NCBI GenBank assembly: GCA_041753075.1
Contig: JBGSVE010000036.1
Coordinates: forward strand, 1-64,000
Length of the DNA stretch: 64,000 nucleotides
Origin: UBA6163 sp041753075
GTDB lineage: Bacteria > Planctomycetota > Planctomycetia > Pirellulales > Pirellulaceae
Direction: 5' to 3'
The first letter of the stretch is position 1. Each line of letters starts with the position of its first letter. Positions 46,401 to 47,842 of this stretch are shown one piece after another. Under the pieces are notes generated by a model. It searched no databases and was not told the DNA's origin. It saw nothing but the letters and a program-made list of their open reading frames with translations. Made by a program: the position numbers and the translations under genes.

Positions 46401-47642
46401 ACTCAGAATCTGTTGCAGGAAAGTTTGCGATATTGGGTTCCCGTCGTCGGAAAAGCCGCGAGTTGTTGATTTCGCTGTGGTGGAAACTTGGCGGTTGCTA
46501 AACGCGCGAACGGTCAAGTTGCCGGTTGCCGTGACATTGGCCGTACCGTCAACCAACACCGACGTGTCGCCGCCAATGATCGTGGTTGCCGATGAACCAC
46601 CCGCGTCGGATGTACCTAGCGTGCCATCCGCGTTGGTGATGATCGTCAGCAGGTTATCGGCGGTGATATTGATCGTACCGCCGGACGTGATCTTGGCTTG
46701 CCCACCGACATGCACACCGACGACGCTGGCCGTTGCGGACGCAGCAACGACGGCGTCCAGCGCCCGACGCGTCGCCAACGAACTGCCGTCGGTTTGTGTG
46801 TTGCGATCGACGCTGCTGTTGACGCTTGAAACCGCGTTGACGATCACGTTGCCCGTCGCCGCCAAGTCAGCGGTACCTAACACGTCGATGTTCGCCAGCG
46901 ACGTCACCGCCGCGCGACCGATGCTGACTTTGCCCGCCAGATCCGTCTGGGCCGTGATGTTCAAGACGGTTGCCGCGCGAGCATCGAGCGTGATGTTGGT
47001 CGCGGTGATCTTGCCCGCACTGATTGCGATGCCCGCAATCGGTGCCGCCGTCAACTCAACCGGATCGATCAAACTAATCTTGGTGGCCAACGGAGACCAA
47101 GATCGCGCGGTGAAATCGCCTGTTACCGTGGGCGAACCGGCAGCGATCGCGATGTCACTTGTCGATTGGACGACAAACGAATAGCCCAGCGAGTAGCTTC
47201 CCGCGCCTTCGATTCGCAACAAGTCATCGCTGTCGATCGGAATGTCGACGCCGCCGTCGAAGTTTATCGAGAACACACCACCGCTGGCCGCCACGAACGT
47301 ATTGAGCAAGTTCAATGTCGGCAGATCAACACGCAACGTATCGCCGCGCGCAACCGCGGGGTTGGATGATTGGATATTGAGCGCGGAGTCGCCGGCGGCA
47401 TTCAGCGTCACGGTGCTGACAATCGTTCCCGTGCCGGTTTGTGCCAACCGCAGGATCGGTGCTGACCCGCCGCTTTGTGCCGAAAGCGTGAAATCAGTGA
47501 TGGGCGAATTGCTCGGATAGATTAAATTCGCCGCCAGCATGTAGCGCGACTCGAGTGTCTCGAACAACCATCGGCGACGCACGCTACGCGATCGCTTTGT
47601 GCGTGATTGAATAGCAGATAAGTTGTTTTTTCGGTTTCGCAT
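16416..47642 (-). CDS. Giant secreted multi-repeat surface protein (10,408 aa)
   Basis: One open frame of 31.2 kb. The ATG at 47642 is preceded by AGGTG four bases upstream. Residues 1-40 are Arg-rich and then carry FETLESRYMLAAN, the N-terminal signature of planctomycete extracellular proteins (LEPR-XLL type). Approximate order by residue: 300-2780, tandem beta-strand repeats; 2780-4650, mixed solenoid and hemagglutinin-like sequence; 4677-4796, six 20-residue rungs; 4980-5320, RTX calcium repeats; 5350-5770, propeller-like segment; 5780-6220, right-handed beta-helix; 6250-9600, four cassettes beginning YYVND or similar with beta-helix repeats, Ig-like linkers, two PA14 and two malectin-like modules; 9610-9960, other beta domains with a Big_5-like unit; 10100-10210, cadherin-like; 10340-10408, dockerin-like. 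It is most likely a calcium-stabilised adhesin or surface layer component that may bind glycans. No enzyme motif was seen. Confidence 0.95.
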   Translation of the reverse strand: MRNRKNNLSAIQSRTKRSRSVRRRWLFETLESRYMLAANLIYPSNSPITDFTLSAQSGGSAPILRLAQTGTGTIVSTVTLNAAGDSALNIQSSNPAVARGDTLRVDLPTLNLLNTFVAASGGVFSINFDGGVDIPIDSDDLLRIEGAGSYSLGYSFVVQSTSDIAIAAGSPTVTGDFTARSWSPLATKISLIDPVELTAAPIAGIAISAGKITATNITLDARAATVLNITAQTDLAGKVSIGRAAVTSLANIDVLGTADLAATGNVIVNAVSSVNSSVDRNTQTDGSSLATRRALDAVVAASATASVVGVHVGGQAKITSGGTINITADNLLTIITNADGTLGTSDAGGSSATTIIGGDTSVLVDGTANVTATGNLTVRAFSNRQVSTTAKSTTRGFSDDGNPISQTFLQQILSQQDASTSNGTIDVAGAVSALTFLGDTSATISGGTVRSTSGALLVQSDIAQNLTTTADGSFVTGSTDDGVGVAVAISVIKGDSAAEVGGTTTLGGTSVTVDGRTANATNTVSAKSGRKGNASGANVTVAGALATNVDIMGSSAIVAPGAALTLGNSPLVINANSTTSSIVSATPVAIAGDAATGVGASLALNIVDRSIRAATEANTSLAGLGALTVNAFSNPTVTTTAKSGASGGTSVAASVATALVNEDTSAILESGTPFTIAGNLTVTADHRGLITTRGDGDTRGGSTAAIGGAIAFAFVQESIGATIDRSVNVSGNVLLTGGGQSVIATTSEASARGNSSSVFTNLQAAQQRSFANLKAAFQGARTSAALPTTPTAATADGAVEIAAAFAVNVIDSDFAAKIRPTRVVTATGSVTVRALGHVDANTNADASAIDSTTASVGVAVGVNYVDADNVALVEAGSNISAQGVTVEADTLLVGTDQTQTFSANATAGAGSSLISVAGALALNLIAADVQAIVAGNLTMTGVAPNPIVVRATSRTNSTSRAKPKLAVGGGLIGIGGSVGVNYLTHTALADITGSATIGGSPSSIAIDAIGNHITDTEAENGIAAAAGVGLGVALAITANQTRANFASGTLVVLGNTSANTVAVRANHTANAITKAHSTAAGQQAGIGASVAVADLHETSRATLDRGLTLGGTVTVTSIANNTSLAESTASGKGNTIAALVADDEASKQRNNMPNVPTTTVLPSAAARVASAANTAVTLASSSVVSVGVAAAVAINALETTNRATISANAVITTPAVLTVSAQTNSDAIGRAQGSSSTILGVGVGFAVGVNYSYGQTVATVDGTASTRSGGVVIEAVTPTGQANDVLAVGAAAAGGAGIAGVAGSISVNVYAIQSEASVKTGAHVKSTGSMSINARQTINPQSVAAGVGFSIAATVGGAIAVNVVMPTTNAFVAGRADAAGAMAITARTTIAPTAIDIPSLGAVQDPIGTSLAVAGAGSLFLPSVVLAASVSYFDTSTKAYVDNAAQINQAVDITANSGQTVLIRADDDSTITGYAGGLGISIGTAGIGASLDLGIVEKDTAAYVASGAVVASRAATSVISSNTENIKSQSNDAAGGALAGLAGSATVHVIDTSSRAYLDNGSTVTSQSDVIVTALGVFNVHAIGASVGFGGIVGIGAGNVTVLHTDKVEAFVGDSAVVTALGGTGLSVSANSTEIAIGVSASGAASLAVGIAGAANVSAFDEMTIARIGKLATVVADNGATAGVPNVSVTARDETYIASIAGSLSVSPLVSAGVGADAAGVTKSTLAYVDSGVTMTVEGNLTVTADSLEDITSVAAGMAIGALGTVAADASIQDLQITTRAFIGDDPRDAIVTAGPGNIVAKQNIVIAADDRTEIDKVVGSFAIGAAGNLAAATGVVNAVKLTEAFVGAGANVSALAQGGTAIFRSGGFLVGAIGSAVGSAGVTPTQAPLGTSYSTVANMGEVGRAALGVIDVDRNGGSDATDSSLQSQRTATPEQFSQRGLSVTATTRDDIETYAAGFSAGFGAIAVSSGVGLVDNQTLAYIDSGAAINTAAGAGALQSVNVAAGSDFQQVTSSNSVIIAAGISPAVGLTQVRERTAAAINTAATVRARNDVIVRAAASEDVLLIGIGAAYGVALGGALDTLRIDNQTNASIASGAGGSAGGDVVVLATDDTDVDVISGAIAAGLAGIGGSVGVVEIHKSTDALIDGGAIVSADGFGDAITGVLTGDKTSNGLDYVRASRNGVIVQATSTEDLTHFAIAAALAAAVGVAGGIGISIIDSDTSAIIDAAAQINQSSFVGVPANGQSVFVNAANTVRGSAFSGALGVGAVGIAGAVDVVTIRNDTRALIANNAVVTAKDDIVLNSLGIRDLRGVSIGGSAGGVALAASISIWSIGAALDKNYSNENRSGSGSSNTANALVGGGGATADQDAARQVGDAASHTIGFLNNFAVGANNANQSSTKRLKAFAGNTISNITGFDFTQSSIQNSIDAGGAPSGTSATVLSGAKLTAGDSVVVTSDEGVVIGTTTGAVAIGALAAGAGVSKIMIATNSVAELGGTIAAGTAVVVRSRLKNQSSVSSLAGGIGFVGLGAAVTVIDDESVSHAGVLDNAIITTPGQLAVSASDDRAHVGNVGSLAIGAIAVGAAFSRVNVGNDNAIETQATIGNGATINAGSIRVDALPTINATANTTGVAGGAFAASVNFAFVDAAPEAKATIAASTIRATGAIDINARLTDSFVAKGTGIAVGLGAAGLMFSDVSAGRGDNVDEVTAGISGAANLRAGSLTIHADSNDYLLADSTAGAGGLIVLAGSISHTTSDLATRTLVGDGANINVTRLGLYTDHTQNVDSISDAITIAAGSGQAALAGNTNTGKANIAVGTNTIVDANEIYIKANNYLVKNKADTTKPVGDQFRYNVNSQTASLVSLGVLSSNTEIGTSSNPFQAVVSFGTGSRVKSTGRLNRPGKFEVATFTDFDAIDRVNVEGISLLTGISTGFSIIDANTLSSVVTTGAALENDSGNIMLSSRSGGDNHPDAKLIVVSGFTGVAAAKVRADTTATNRIDVTDSSIKARNVSLLAGKFNNPSAVAINLLDNYAYASVQTASFLPSAALDSVASTLNENNIVNLLGSSKIIGIQDVDLVAKSGFSDSRTDGMVVSLSVVPYGHSVDDRGVLNQNNFVNIANSTKVEAGAGSNVNYRIQPLRHGATVYLTPDRLNTPLTAQEKTARQLPQEVDFVYESLAAGNIGFSVQNGYVFHLVAGASSGGAVGDYYRFIGTPQDVVPHLENFSSGGRWQKLTQAEVDALASDESPLYDTNITQSFAAGLQNKYFIVKPGDTPSPILSLRNVGNLLLNQRDQIIQWMASHAGNAEALVRYEAQLIAIDAELEDLGLLDPILVDGKRIVKKSLDVLFIDLPALTASPGSVYIEATGVNPNTFAGKVSGRQLIAHADAKLDIHNATPFTLSTNGVTMLDGRRSVSVNNRFLTLQPGNVYVNYEPLTNVNSTAAKTVRIVQDAINPISGYDFTGLPPIPTAISQDLYINGGVLNENGTIYIQNFEGSIYISGDIRGQDPVEIIAAGNLSINSDGWYHLADPRQYIDFNVLDNDAAGPGADRQIFDNANNVTDGTKTLAQAIAGNTSRIVSQGRLSLTAKFLNLNGLVQSGVDSVDLVISNAFLPPSQTITFSDLADQYSGYVDTGLQNQAPRKPTSIPGVTFGAEDIPLDVTWDASQKAFVLGKLDPSGGEIIIAGQILSTGGGKLKVASGFAAVNIQNYTSYPVVLDEIDTNKNRKGKITILDSDLLTKTEYVVTGGTITEKRSTGTLVNGRITYSTPTDTPHSFDDFLFYFPRPGLQYVWTEGQSISQIIRQEYQKKSFNLLGDNFIADLLVADSKLTKQEIIPRGEPRRLLESELREVQGVGSGVPGYAYDKPYTLDYVRKVDAVVEVVPNITLVRHQPSDPAGIVYRYIGGETKTIDLTTIDYAADPEWVNSGISAATFVADGANGRFESNNRSVITDPPEVHGGGWLQKKTIITRRTINEGLKDFFTHTLKADYPIEIEITRGALAPNITVNSVGGIVIAGNIEAPANGAISLTSLSGSITSVDAISIFGNSPGLFAGGKIDLQLEGNRGIVNAFAGGDISLTAISKDNVSSTIAAGTIRSTGGNVQLVAANGITAATGTSLVAGNRLELIAIDGAIGAIATPLPIDSSSVAGGKNPGLAALARNGITVTETVGDLLLTNPVRLATNPLATNPLNSGTTSADASVESELGNVILVSTTGSIRDGLKELTAIEPVVIANLPLRDRIFLNAGLASGAFSAQSLANPVSPDLIKYLYPHSVLLTPQVSSTTESPNVKGAVVTLTALSTGAQVGLLSDGVSIANPQSFTTLPASQAALLASATRDDVVGVQYATYRYLGANQTGVDLKTENFANTARWQRLTVNISTGPSDAAPINRTVSTGQRVLIEFNSADYGLYEYRGGSGTFNLVTQNYRDASRWQKIVGAAATDGAPADLINGTIVTSKFTIDALTIRRVDDLNVEASSAIIATANHRVALKSIGDARLQRVVAGDDVQITSAASIIDIGVGSAAIATGGNLRLAAAADIRGISALLPLRTQVVSNGSLESKSIGQTNIQQVATDTTINGVTRSIDSLFVSKATSSGPLQINVSEGNLMLGALQSTYSVELVAAGSILDAYPDAAGRPVNVTSSASSGGDATGNMRLFAGGTIGLPTNPIDIVVASGELTTSSVGSTTLNHFGDLVARSMVTTNGNITLVNTGNLIGHSIISVGGGITINNIANMLMNLARATGGDIVINNGGNLEAVSVVAVDRNIIINNTGNMLATSVVANFGNVTITNGQLLNVNKISAVQGAVTITSGLSIIDVDADAASDIDAITITLTVLNGSIGEVFDDLEIDTADTTAGRFIATATGNIFATETAGRLNVGNVSSTAQGNVRLTTRESVATGEDINVLSSSIVAVLDGTLSLLAGDDLTVAGSIAARDVYLHADYQNADTAGSNVTLTGLVTAQTAEITTDNDDDVVFVAATIAVGLVIRTRKGDDEVQAGSGDDVIDGGSGRDRLRGGAGKDWLYGGDGIGDELYGEAGDDSIVGSDDGSETDPDFADAVRFGDLIDGGDGNDTIWGLGGADQIIGGLGNDIIYGGAASDLISGGDGDDVIYTGTGLSDRASGGDSNDIIYGSNEGNDFLFGDGGNDRLFGEGGNDAIDGGASDDYIDAGAGVDIVHGGLGNDEIYGGGGAGDQLFGDEDDDLIYGSVDGGDIIDGGSGRDRIYGYVGNDIISGGAGDDVIDGGDGDDTISGDGGSDVVIGGAGHDVIYAFNLSGAGDDNAVNFLYGDFGTNNNELGSGRDRLFGAGGIDLLFGEGDDDLIAVINTQSIVDYGSGDAATPGNFVPPTPTPPPTVLPTGPGLLLGESTLSSTVDDLGRWGELSSSASGFGIAGSGGLAFAPVVASTPNGQVVAWTDSRDGNLEIYAAIHDSTGWHELGGSAGLGGISRTATPSTSPSIAIVGGKPTVTWTETIGTQSNIRVAQFDAAANSGAGAWVGLANSLSTNGISATGTASNPVIDQSSFGPVVTWTNVVAGTAQVYAKVFSGEAWVSLGTGSDFGGGVSGATVGSAVRDVTVASRDGFIAASWTQFDTSGRRQVYLKQYDGTAWQAIGNSSSVGGVSANAFSSFDAPITFNSHPSLAYVGNDLFVAWQANIDESSAIITARYTDSAGGPVVKHVIQTLERNAQPTLASGGSELQLFWLNGRTRIQAARWNGSTFVDSAPGDATDIGITTTGRNATSLAASLDSSGRPTVVWEVGTGGGRSNIFARTDSLPSGTVYTATATGPSIQSILDNNVLAAGDIIVVAGAITGNVAITAADSGVTILGKTGSSIIGNIVITGNDVNLQRLTITGNVTATSANQIAIRDNSITGAVTISGGVRAQVLHNSVSGGGIAINGGADAVVVRSNRIQNGTNGIAIGSVTAIVVSDNVITGAATGIRITAAATGIIVANQVVATASGLDLDAAFNGAIRNNRFSGASVGVRYEFAAGLSDNDITGNVTGVVATVTSTTDGLGYVTGSLPNRIFANTTGVLLFGSMQIQHIYNNGLGVSGTVSLVSPDLDKANVIEGNVTGVNVTGSVEFQRILKNGTGIVAGSDQLIAHNVLSGNVIGVNVVGKTNTRIISNTFYTATGDNIRVTGSSRQTEVRNNILWTANGYDIYVANDSTIGYFSDHNNLYATGTGKIGFWTKDFADILDWQEDIYQFDLHSIGTTSVNPRQAEPRFVNSSWGDFRLLPQLARQRFTSPSVDAGDPLTDLALPASYTNLLNNPSFENSLTDWTVTPSAGNQSAFIQSANPSPFHGTAYFTGGPNQTTALEQTVDLSAKLTPAQLTSLDAGGLSVSFGARVRSASEAVRDRGTLTVSFLTAAGVAIGQPIIARAANVDDRWELLGAHSYLPAGARRIVFHYDAVRQTGSTNDVYLDGAFVSVTPNDLVTDLGAYGNAPTDTVAATHLILRSPDLYKDWERNKPIDIRWDSYGNTARSTVAIKLLRDTPQGPVFVTNITTGTLDNGVYTWIAANSGVDFATPGLRIEISLAQNLTVLDRSTESFTVPENTDTFFVNDGSAAGDQYTTAIGRNRNTGKLASAPKPYPNNVLRIYSLGANQTLSIDTGDYPLLSPLLVSNILGVGDDEGFVLRGSSTGTTTLRHANPFTVAPIIELNNADFMTLRNLTVSGGTYGLLIRNQSTNFVGSYLTSLASTVGGFRLETNSSAQALDHLRADQSLGIGIYANGLVASLTDSVSSNNRSYGIQLRDTGATIFEANEIFNNIGNFIYGLDVSNSVAGSPLVIGNANLAAGRGNLIHDNAPHGIYATGNVAVVGNTVYGHATGYGIYVVNNATASQNVVFDNSIGLYSNSGTLRENRTYHNTDAGIVVDASANVIGNVIYSNATGVRTPFAYSGVLSNNVIYANSLVGVVLNVAGYYGGNPSLINNTIVQPVGSAVSIQAGSQNVKLRNNILWVAAGYALSISPDSQTGFASDYNAFNVTGTGKVALWQNVDRATLAAWRTTAFTDGNSLSVDPRFIDFDGADNVLGFVSRTVDGRDDDYHLQSVYGSYHGVSFAPVASGAGIGAPMFLTAAGNPVLDALTSSLIDRGDAIDSFASEPTPNGGFVNIGAYGGTSQASLSPARYVTVITPDGGQVWPHGQSFPIRWRSKYDEVTGGTFKVELVQAGNPVLTIDNAAPASGSITWTVPSSLPTANDYRIRVTRNDFPDVSDESDAPFQIVAPINAYYVNDATFDAGDYTTAAGNDANSGLSPDQPKASISAVINAFVLKPGDAIYVDAGTYNLSTTLILTAAASGINIVGYFDPAFSTRSTIIDRGNTGQPTIQLTNADGITLDHLTIRGGSHGVFANTASDSDNVTISNSLILANTQYGVFLDQTNDRASLLNNSFNSAGVSYSLGLLGTDAVVSGNQFTGGLVTSGSVNGARSVISNNTFNNIRNGIIFSTLSAVVADRIIIRDNVYTNVSENAIYTVGNTLVTGNQISFAGTGIFSSGEIRNNIVGDGGTGISANSGASVFDNRIFHNTGVGLLVTASNVSNGNNQIYDNNIGIQTGFGTVPVINNNIIYNNATAGVVLDNAGYYGGVGTVANNTILQSIGDAVRVSGFGSQNVLVKNNILQVSGGGYALSVNADAGRGFNSDYNVIHVTGGAKIGRWENTDFTNPADWFYDVGLDQHSRFADPQFVGLSGPDGKLGYNRGIGLQGSYYSTADLTGPVTLSRIDPRIDFNFSNGSPDFSLPVDNFSIRWEGFLYAPTAGTYTFYTQADDGIRVYLDGNPTPVIDQWNYVGYAERTYTTTFAAAGPHALRIEYRETTGSAALKFSWSGPGIAKQVVPADYLGITDTFAPANFGADDNFAVAVTSPTVDSGDPIDHYFREPGFGGGRIDVGAYGNTPLANSSPAQSVQVLSPNGLEKFEQGQIVPINFRTNGLGIEQPVALYNAGPTVSRWLSASPVLTVGDTFQTATAITPPATDALPQSVYRTYFYGSGALNAKLSLQIPLSDATYTVRLHFVEYNYSAANLRKFDISLNNNVVRSGYDIFASAGGINRGTSIDFAGIVVSGGSGLAIDLINKLNGGSIVSAVEIFAASPQGVAAPTVALDYSGDGVNWTPVPGATAVPIDRYGNGSFDWTIPTDAAVGNQYVVRARTVGSSGQLDDVSDAPFLVAASVTDYYVNDNSTVGDVFTTTVGSNANSGKSPSEPLASLSALFAAYSFAPGDVVHVDTGNYRLINTIAITSRHSGVRIEGPAVSAGATPLATIDRANTAFNTIELTNADDVTLDSLTIRGGYHGVYANTASDSDNVSITNSLILANTVYGVLLDQSNDRPSVLNNSFNSAGGFYSVGLLGTDAVVSGNQFTGGLYDSGSVRGARSVISNNTFTNVRNGLIVSTLSAVAADRIIIRDNVYTNVSENAIYTVGNTLVTGNQIAFAGTGIFSSGEIRNNIVGDGGTGISANSGASVFDNRIFHNTGVGLLVTASNVSNGNNQIYDNNIGIQTGFGTVPVINNNIVYNNATAGVVLDNAGYYGGVGTVANNTILQSVGDAVRVSGVGSQNAVVKNNILQVSGGGYALSVNADAGRGFKSDYNVIHVTGSGKIGRWENTDFNNPADWFYEVGQDQHSRFADPQFVGLSGPDGKLGYNRGIGLQGSYYSTTDLTGPVTLSRVDPRIDFNYSTGSPDASLPIDNFSIRWEGFLYVPTAGTYTFYTQADDGIRVYLDGNPTPVIDQWNYVGYAERTYTTTFGSAGPHAIRIEYHETTGSAALKFSWSGPGITKQVVPADYLGITDTFAPANFGADDNFAVAATSPTVDSGDPNDSYLLEPSPNGGRIDIGALGGTGATPTSTAQAIYLLGAGALDKFEQGQTIPINIRSYGVSAVQPIYLINGGASNIDVWKSTTTFSTSGYGLTFSQAVDRSDVPNAPPSQVYQSLWGTGNNAGNEIALKIPVPDGDYIVRLHFVETEELPSSGIYQRKFNIKINDATLRTDYDIRLEAGGLLKAKREEFSNISASGGTGLRVNLVNTYYYGATLAAVEIVQLNPQGSEAPTAKLELSGDLGTTWTTVQDNIPLDHWGYGQTIWAIPIDQPTSDEYRLRLSTAVATELVSTSTAGAFQVANSGSQYYVSPMGDNLNSGKAPDSPVRSLSGLVNSYNLDPGDEINVASGNYRTYRNIVITPEDSGVTIRGASGSPVIIDRGNTTTLTRVIQLDGADGVTIDQLRLTGAEIGLSAANSMDVDDLTLTNSVLFGNSYAGIAIGSTNDRWIIRDNKFYGIPGGNTADDQQFGIFFDYNTASTGHRISNNEIYDHRDYGIYGPTLDTIIESNDIHGNRYGIYAQFGVATGALPLIIRNNIVHDNSDWGIFANSNQSSAITVSDNRVYGQNGSGDVGIYAYGGTQASGNVVYGNYQGIVTHSQNVLPLTSVSGNHLYNNSFAAIVADGRAQINGNQIYSNSIGIQAQAGFYGQVSSNLLYANTNRGILILNSGNGLLAEFLNNTIYQAVGDGIRLEASARNNRIYNNIIWVLAGYGIYVDNNSQTGLQSDYNLFNQGDNTNNAFVGYFNGALRDTLIDWRTASGKDTNSVEGDPGFVDIDGADNVLGYVASGGGIDGGLDDNFYRTKNSPAIDRGSSWIAASTDIEGFGRFDDPGTTNAGGSRYAISIAAAIPATGTAQNWRADNNYWSIALPFSFPLYGTNYSIAYVSSNGLIQLSNTANQFLPGLYDGANSADKLLAIPGIAALWENLRTDVTGGDIFVNTSVAGRVTIRWVAQNQANNQSVNFSVTLFNDGQVQFDYGAGNTGLTPTVGISAGDGRNLTLVPGYDAAVTLTNADPVRFSLVPGTTDIGAYEFRGDSGDATPPTVVSSTPGVVHTSGVTALSVSELRLTFSEELNPIDARSPVAYELRGAGLDNVFDNADDVVYPLKPRYTPGQNTVTLELGGGVTSLDTGIYRITAFGTASTSLFDLAGNRFDGDANGVAGGNYTRTFKIINNTAPILVGANSLADIDENVPDLNNPGELVSALVDNQITDPDGPGRGIAITDAASLNGSWQYSLDGVTFLPVLPKLVGGKVLLLAADSDTRVRFVPNTGFSGLVNDLVFNAWDQADELFEGADILASSIAANSLSSAQANAMLNVVHRNVAPTDITAGNLSVIENLPTGTAVGALAAVDPDVGDAHTFTLVSGDGSTDNGLFTIVGNQLMTTAAFNYETKSSYTIRLRATDLAGDYYEKTFSVLVLNAPELVGNVVVGDGSIQRSVVRELNLTFDTAIAIQPGAFVVNKRTFDANHNLVLTPVSTKAEVIALPDGKSRLRLTFFNPANPNVAIRLSDGNYQVSINGALITATSSQAQFDGDNDGFGGGLKTFGQVATDGLYAFFGDVRGRRLVGNVEYAMFRGAYGKAFGQTGYNAMFDADSNGAVGNLDFAPFRQSYLRQQLPWES
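16419..16615 (-). other. Dockerin-like C-terminal module of the giant protein
   Basis: The last 65 residues carry two EF-hand-like halves ending in paired helices. The second loop, DADSNGAVGNLD, has the Asp/Asp/Asn/Asp spacing of a dockerin calcium loop and is followed by FAPFRQSYL. The first, DVRGRRLVGNVE, keeps the frame and the following YAMFRGAYG helix but has Arg where Asp is expected, so it probably does not bind calcium. Dockerin-like ends of this kind are common on secreted planctomycete proteins; their receptors are largely unknown. Confidence 0.8.
17010..17320 (-). other. Cadherin-like domain of the giant protein
   Basis: A single cadherin-type repeat: IENLPTGTAVGALAAVDPDV at the start, then a core with FNYETKSSYTIRLRATDLAG and an ending FSVLVLN. 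The DPD and ATD motifs are the usual calcium-binding positions. Upstream (17760-18160) is a bacterial Ig-like/Big_5-type unit with VSELRLTFSEELNP. Confidence 0.8.
20590..21040 (-). other. Malectin-like module, copy 2
   Basis: The segment runs from VWKSTTTFSTSGY to AAVEIVQLNPQG and includes the family pattern of DGDYIVRLHFVETEE and RKFNIKIND. Malectin-type folds bind di- and oligosaccharides in known members. The other copy in this protein lies at 23430-23855 (YTVRLHFVEYN, RKFDISLNN). Confidence 0.7.
21270..22870 (-). repeat. Duplicated beta-helix + PA14 cassette, copy 2
   Basis: This DNA matches 24087-25687 at a constant offset of about 2817 bases, with long identical stretches broken by scattered, mostly silent changes. 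Encoded features in order on the protein are right-handed beta-helix repeats (SDNVSITNSLILANT and NGNNQIYDNNIGIQTGFG) and a PA14 module (SIRWEGFLY, GTYTFYTQADDGIRVYLD) at about 21380-21765. Confidence 0.9.
24087..25687 (-). repeat. Duplicated beta-helix + PA14 cassette, copy 1
   Basis: The partner of 21270-22870. The protein copies differ at only a few positions over more than 500 residues (for example FNSAGVSYSLGL against FNSAGGFYSVGL). PA14 modules, known from toxins and glycosidases, bind sugars; here they follow the helix in each cassette (about 24200-24585). The flanking malectin-like and Ig-like modules are less well conserved, so the two-copy unit seems to be larger than the high-identity core. 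Confidence 0.9.
29000..30300 (-). other. Right-handed beta-helix segment
   Basis: The protein here repeats short units of about 20-22 residues such as GAVTISGGVRAQVLHNSVSG and NRIQNGTNGIAIGSVTAIVV, with asparagine ladders (SNRI, DNVI, NNRF) typical of pectate-lyase-like parallel beta-helices (PbH1). No catalytic acid/base set was seen, so the segment is likely structural or binding. Confidence 0.8.
30340..31590 (-). other. Propeller-like repeat segment
   Basis: Several repeats of about 55-60 residues share the pattern VAWTDSRDGNLEIYAAI, VTWTETIGTQSNIRVAQF and AASWTQFDTSGRRQVYLKQY, each followed by a Trp-containing turn. Repeating strands ending in such W-T/D-x-R motifs are typical of BNR/sialidase-like or other beta-propellers. 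The number of blades was not determined. Confidence 0.6.
31690..32700 (-). repeat. RTX (GGxGxDxUx) calcium-binding repeat block
   Basis: More than thirty nonapeptide-like units such as GGSGRDRLR, GGDGNDTIW and GGAGDDVID, between residues of about 4980 and 5320. These RTX repeats bind calcium and fold into a parallel beta-roll outside the cell. In proteobacterial toxins they mark type I secretion; here the N-terminal planctomycete signal argues for another export route. At the DNA level this is a degenerate nine-codon tandem repeat. Confidence 0.95.
33253..33612 (-). repeat. Six exact-length 20-residue solenoid rungs
   Basis: Six consecutive 20-residue units, starting GSTTLNHFGDLVARS, GNITLVNTGNLIGHS, GGITINNIANMLMNL, GDIVINNGGNLEAVS, RNIIINNTGNMLATS and GNVTITNGQLLNVNK. 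The spacing is exactly 60 bases, with a strand (xITIxN), a turn with Gly/Asn and a second strand. This is the geometry of a narrow beta-solenoid as in filamentous hemagglutinin-type proteins. Confidence 0.8.
39313..46740 (-). repeat. Long array of beta-strand repeats, about 63 residues each
   Basis: I recognise about 39 units by the consensus T-x-A-x-(V/I)-x-x-G-A-x-(V/I)-x-A-x-G-x-(V/I)-x-V-x-A, for example TSVLVDGTANVTATGNLTVR, TLAYVDSGVTMTVEGNLTVT and TRALIANNAVVTAKDDIVLN. Between units are Gly/Ala/Val-rich stretches such as VGVAVGVNY. Unit spacing varies (about 55-90 residues). One non-repetitive Ser/Asn-rich insert lies at about 40300-40660. The array is probably a long fibrous stalk; no named domain is assigned with confidence. 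Confidence 0.8.
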
Positions 47643-47663
47643 CGAGCACCTGCGAACTGCGGT

Positions 47664-47685
47664 AAGGTCGCGCCATCGCGACCTT
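47664..47685. promoter_or_regulatory. Perfect 9-bp hairpin in the giant gene leader
   Basis: AAGGTCGCG and CGCGACCTT flank a four-base loop, 21 bases upstream of the giant gene start codon on its mRNA strand. It is close to, but does not cover, the AGGTG ribosome site (47647-47651). It may affect translation or mRNA stability; there is no U-run that would make it a terminator. Confidence 0.5.
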
Positions 47686-47842
47686 GAGGTTCTTAAAATT
47701 CCGGCGACACTATCCGTTTGAACAGTATCGCAGCCGTTTTTGACGTACCTATACTTGGGGGCGTAGGAACCGGCTATTTCTGTAATCGCAAAGCAAATTG
47801 GCGAGCGCTCAGCCAGTTAGAAAAAAATTCCGTGGGTGCTGA

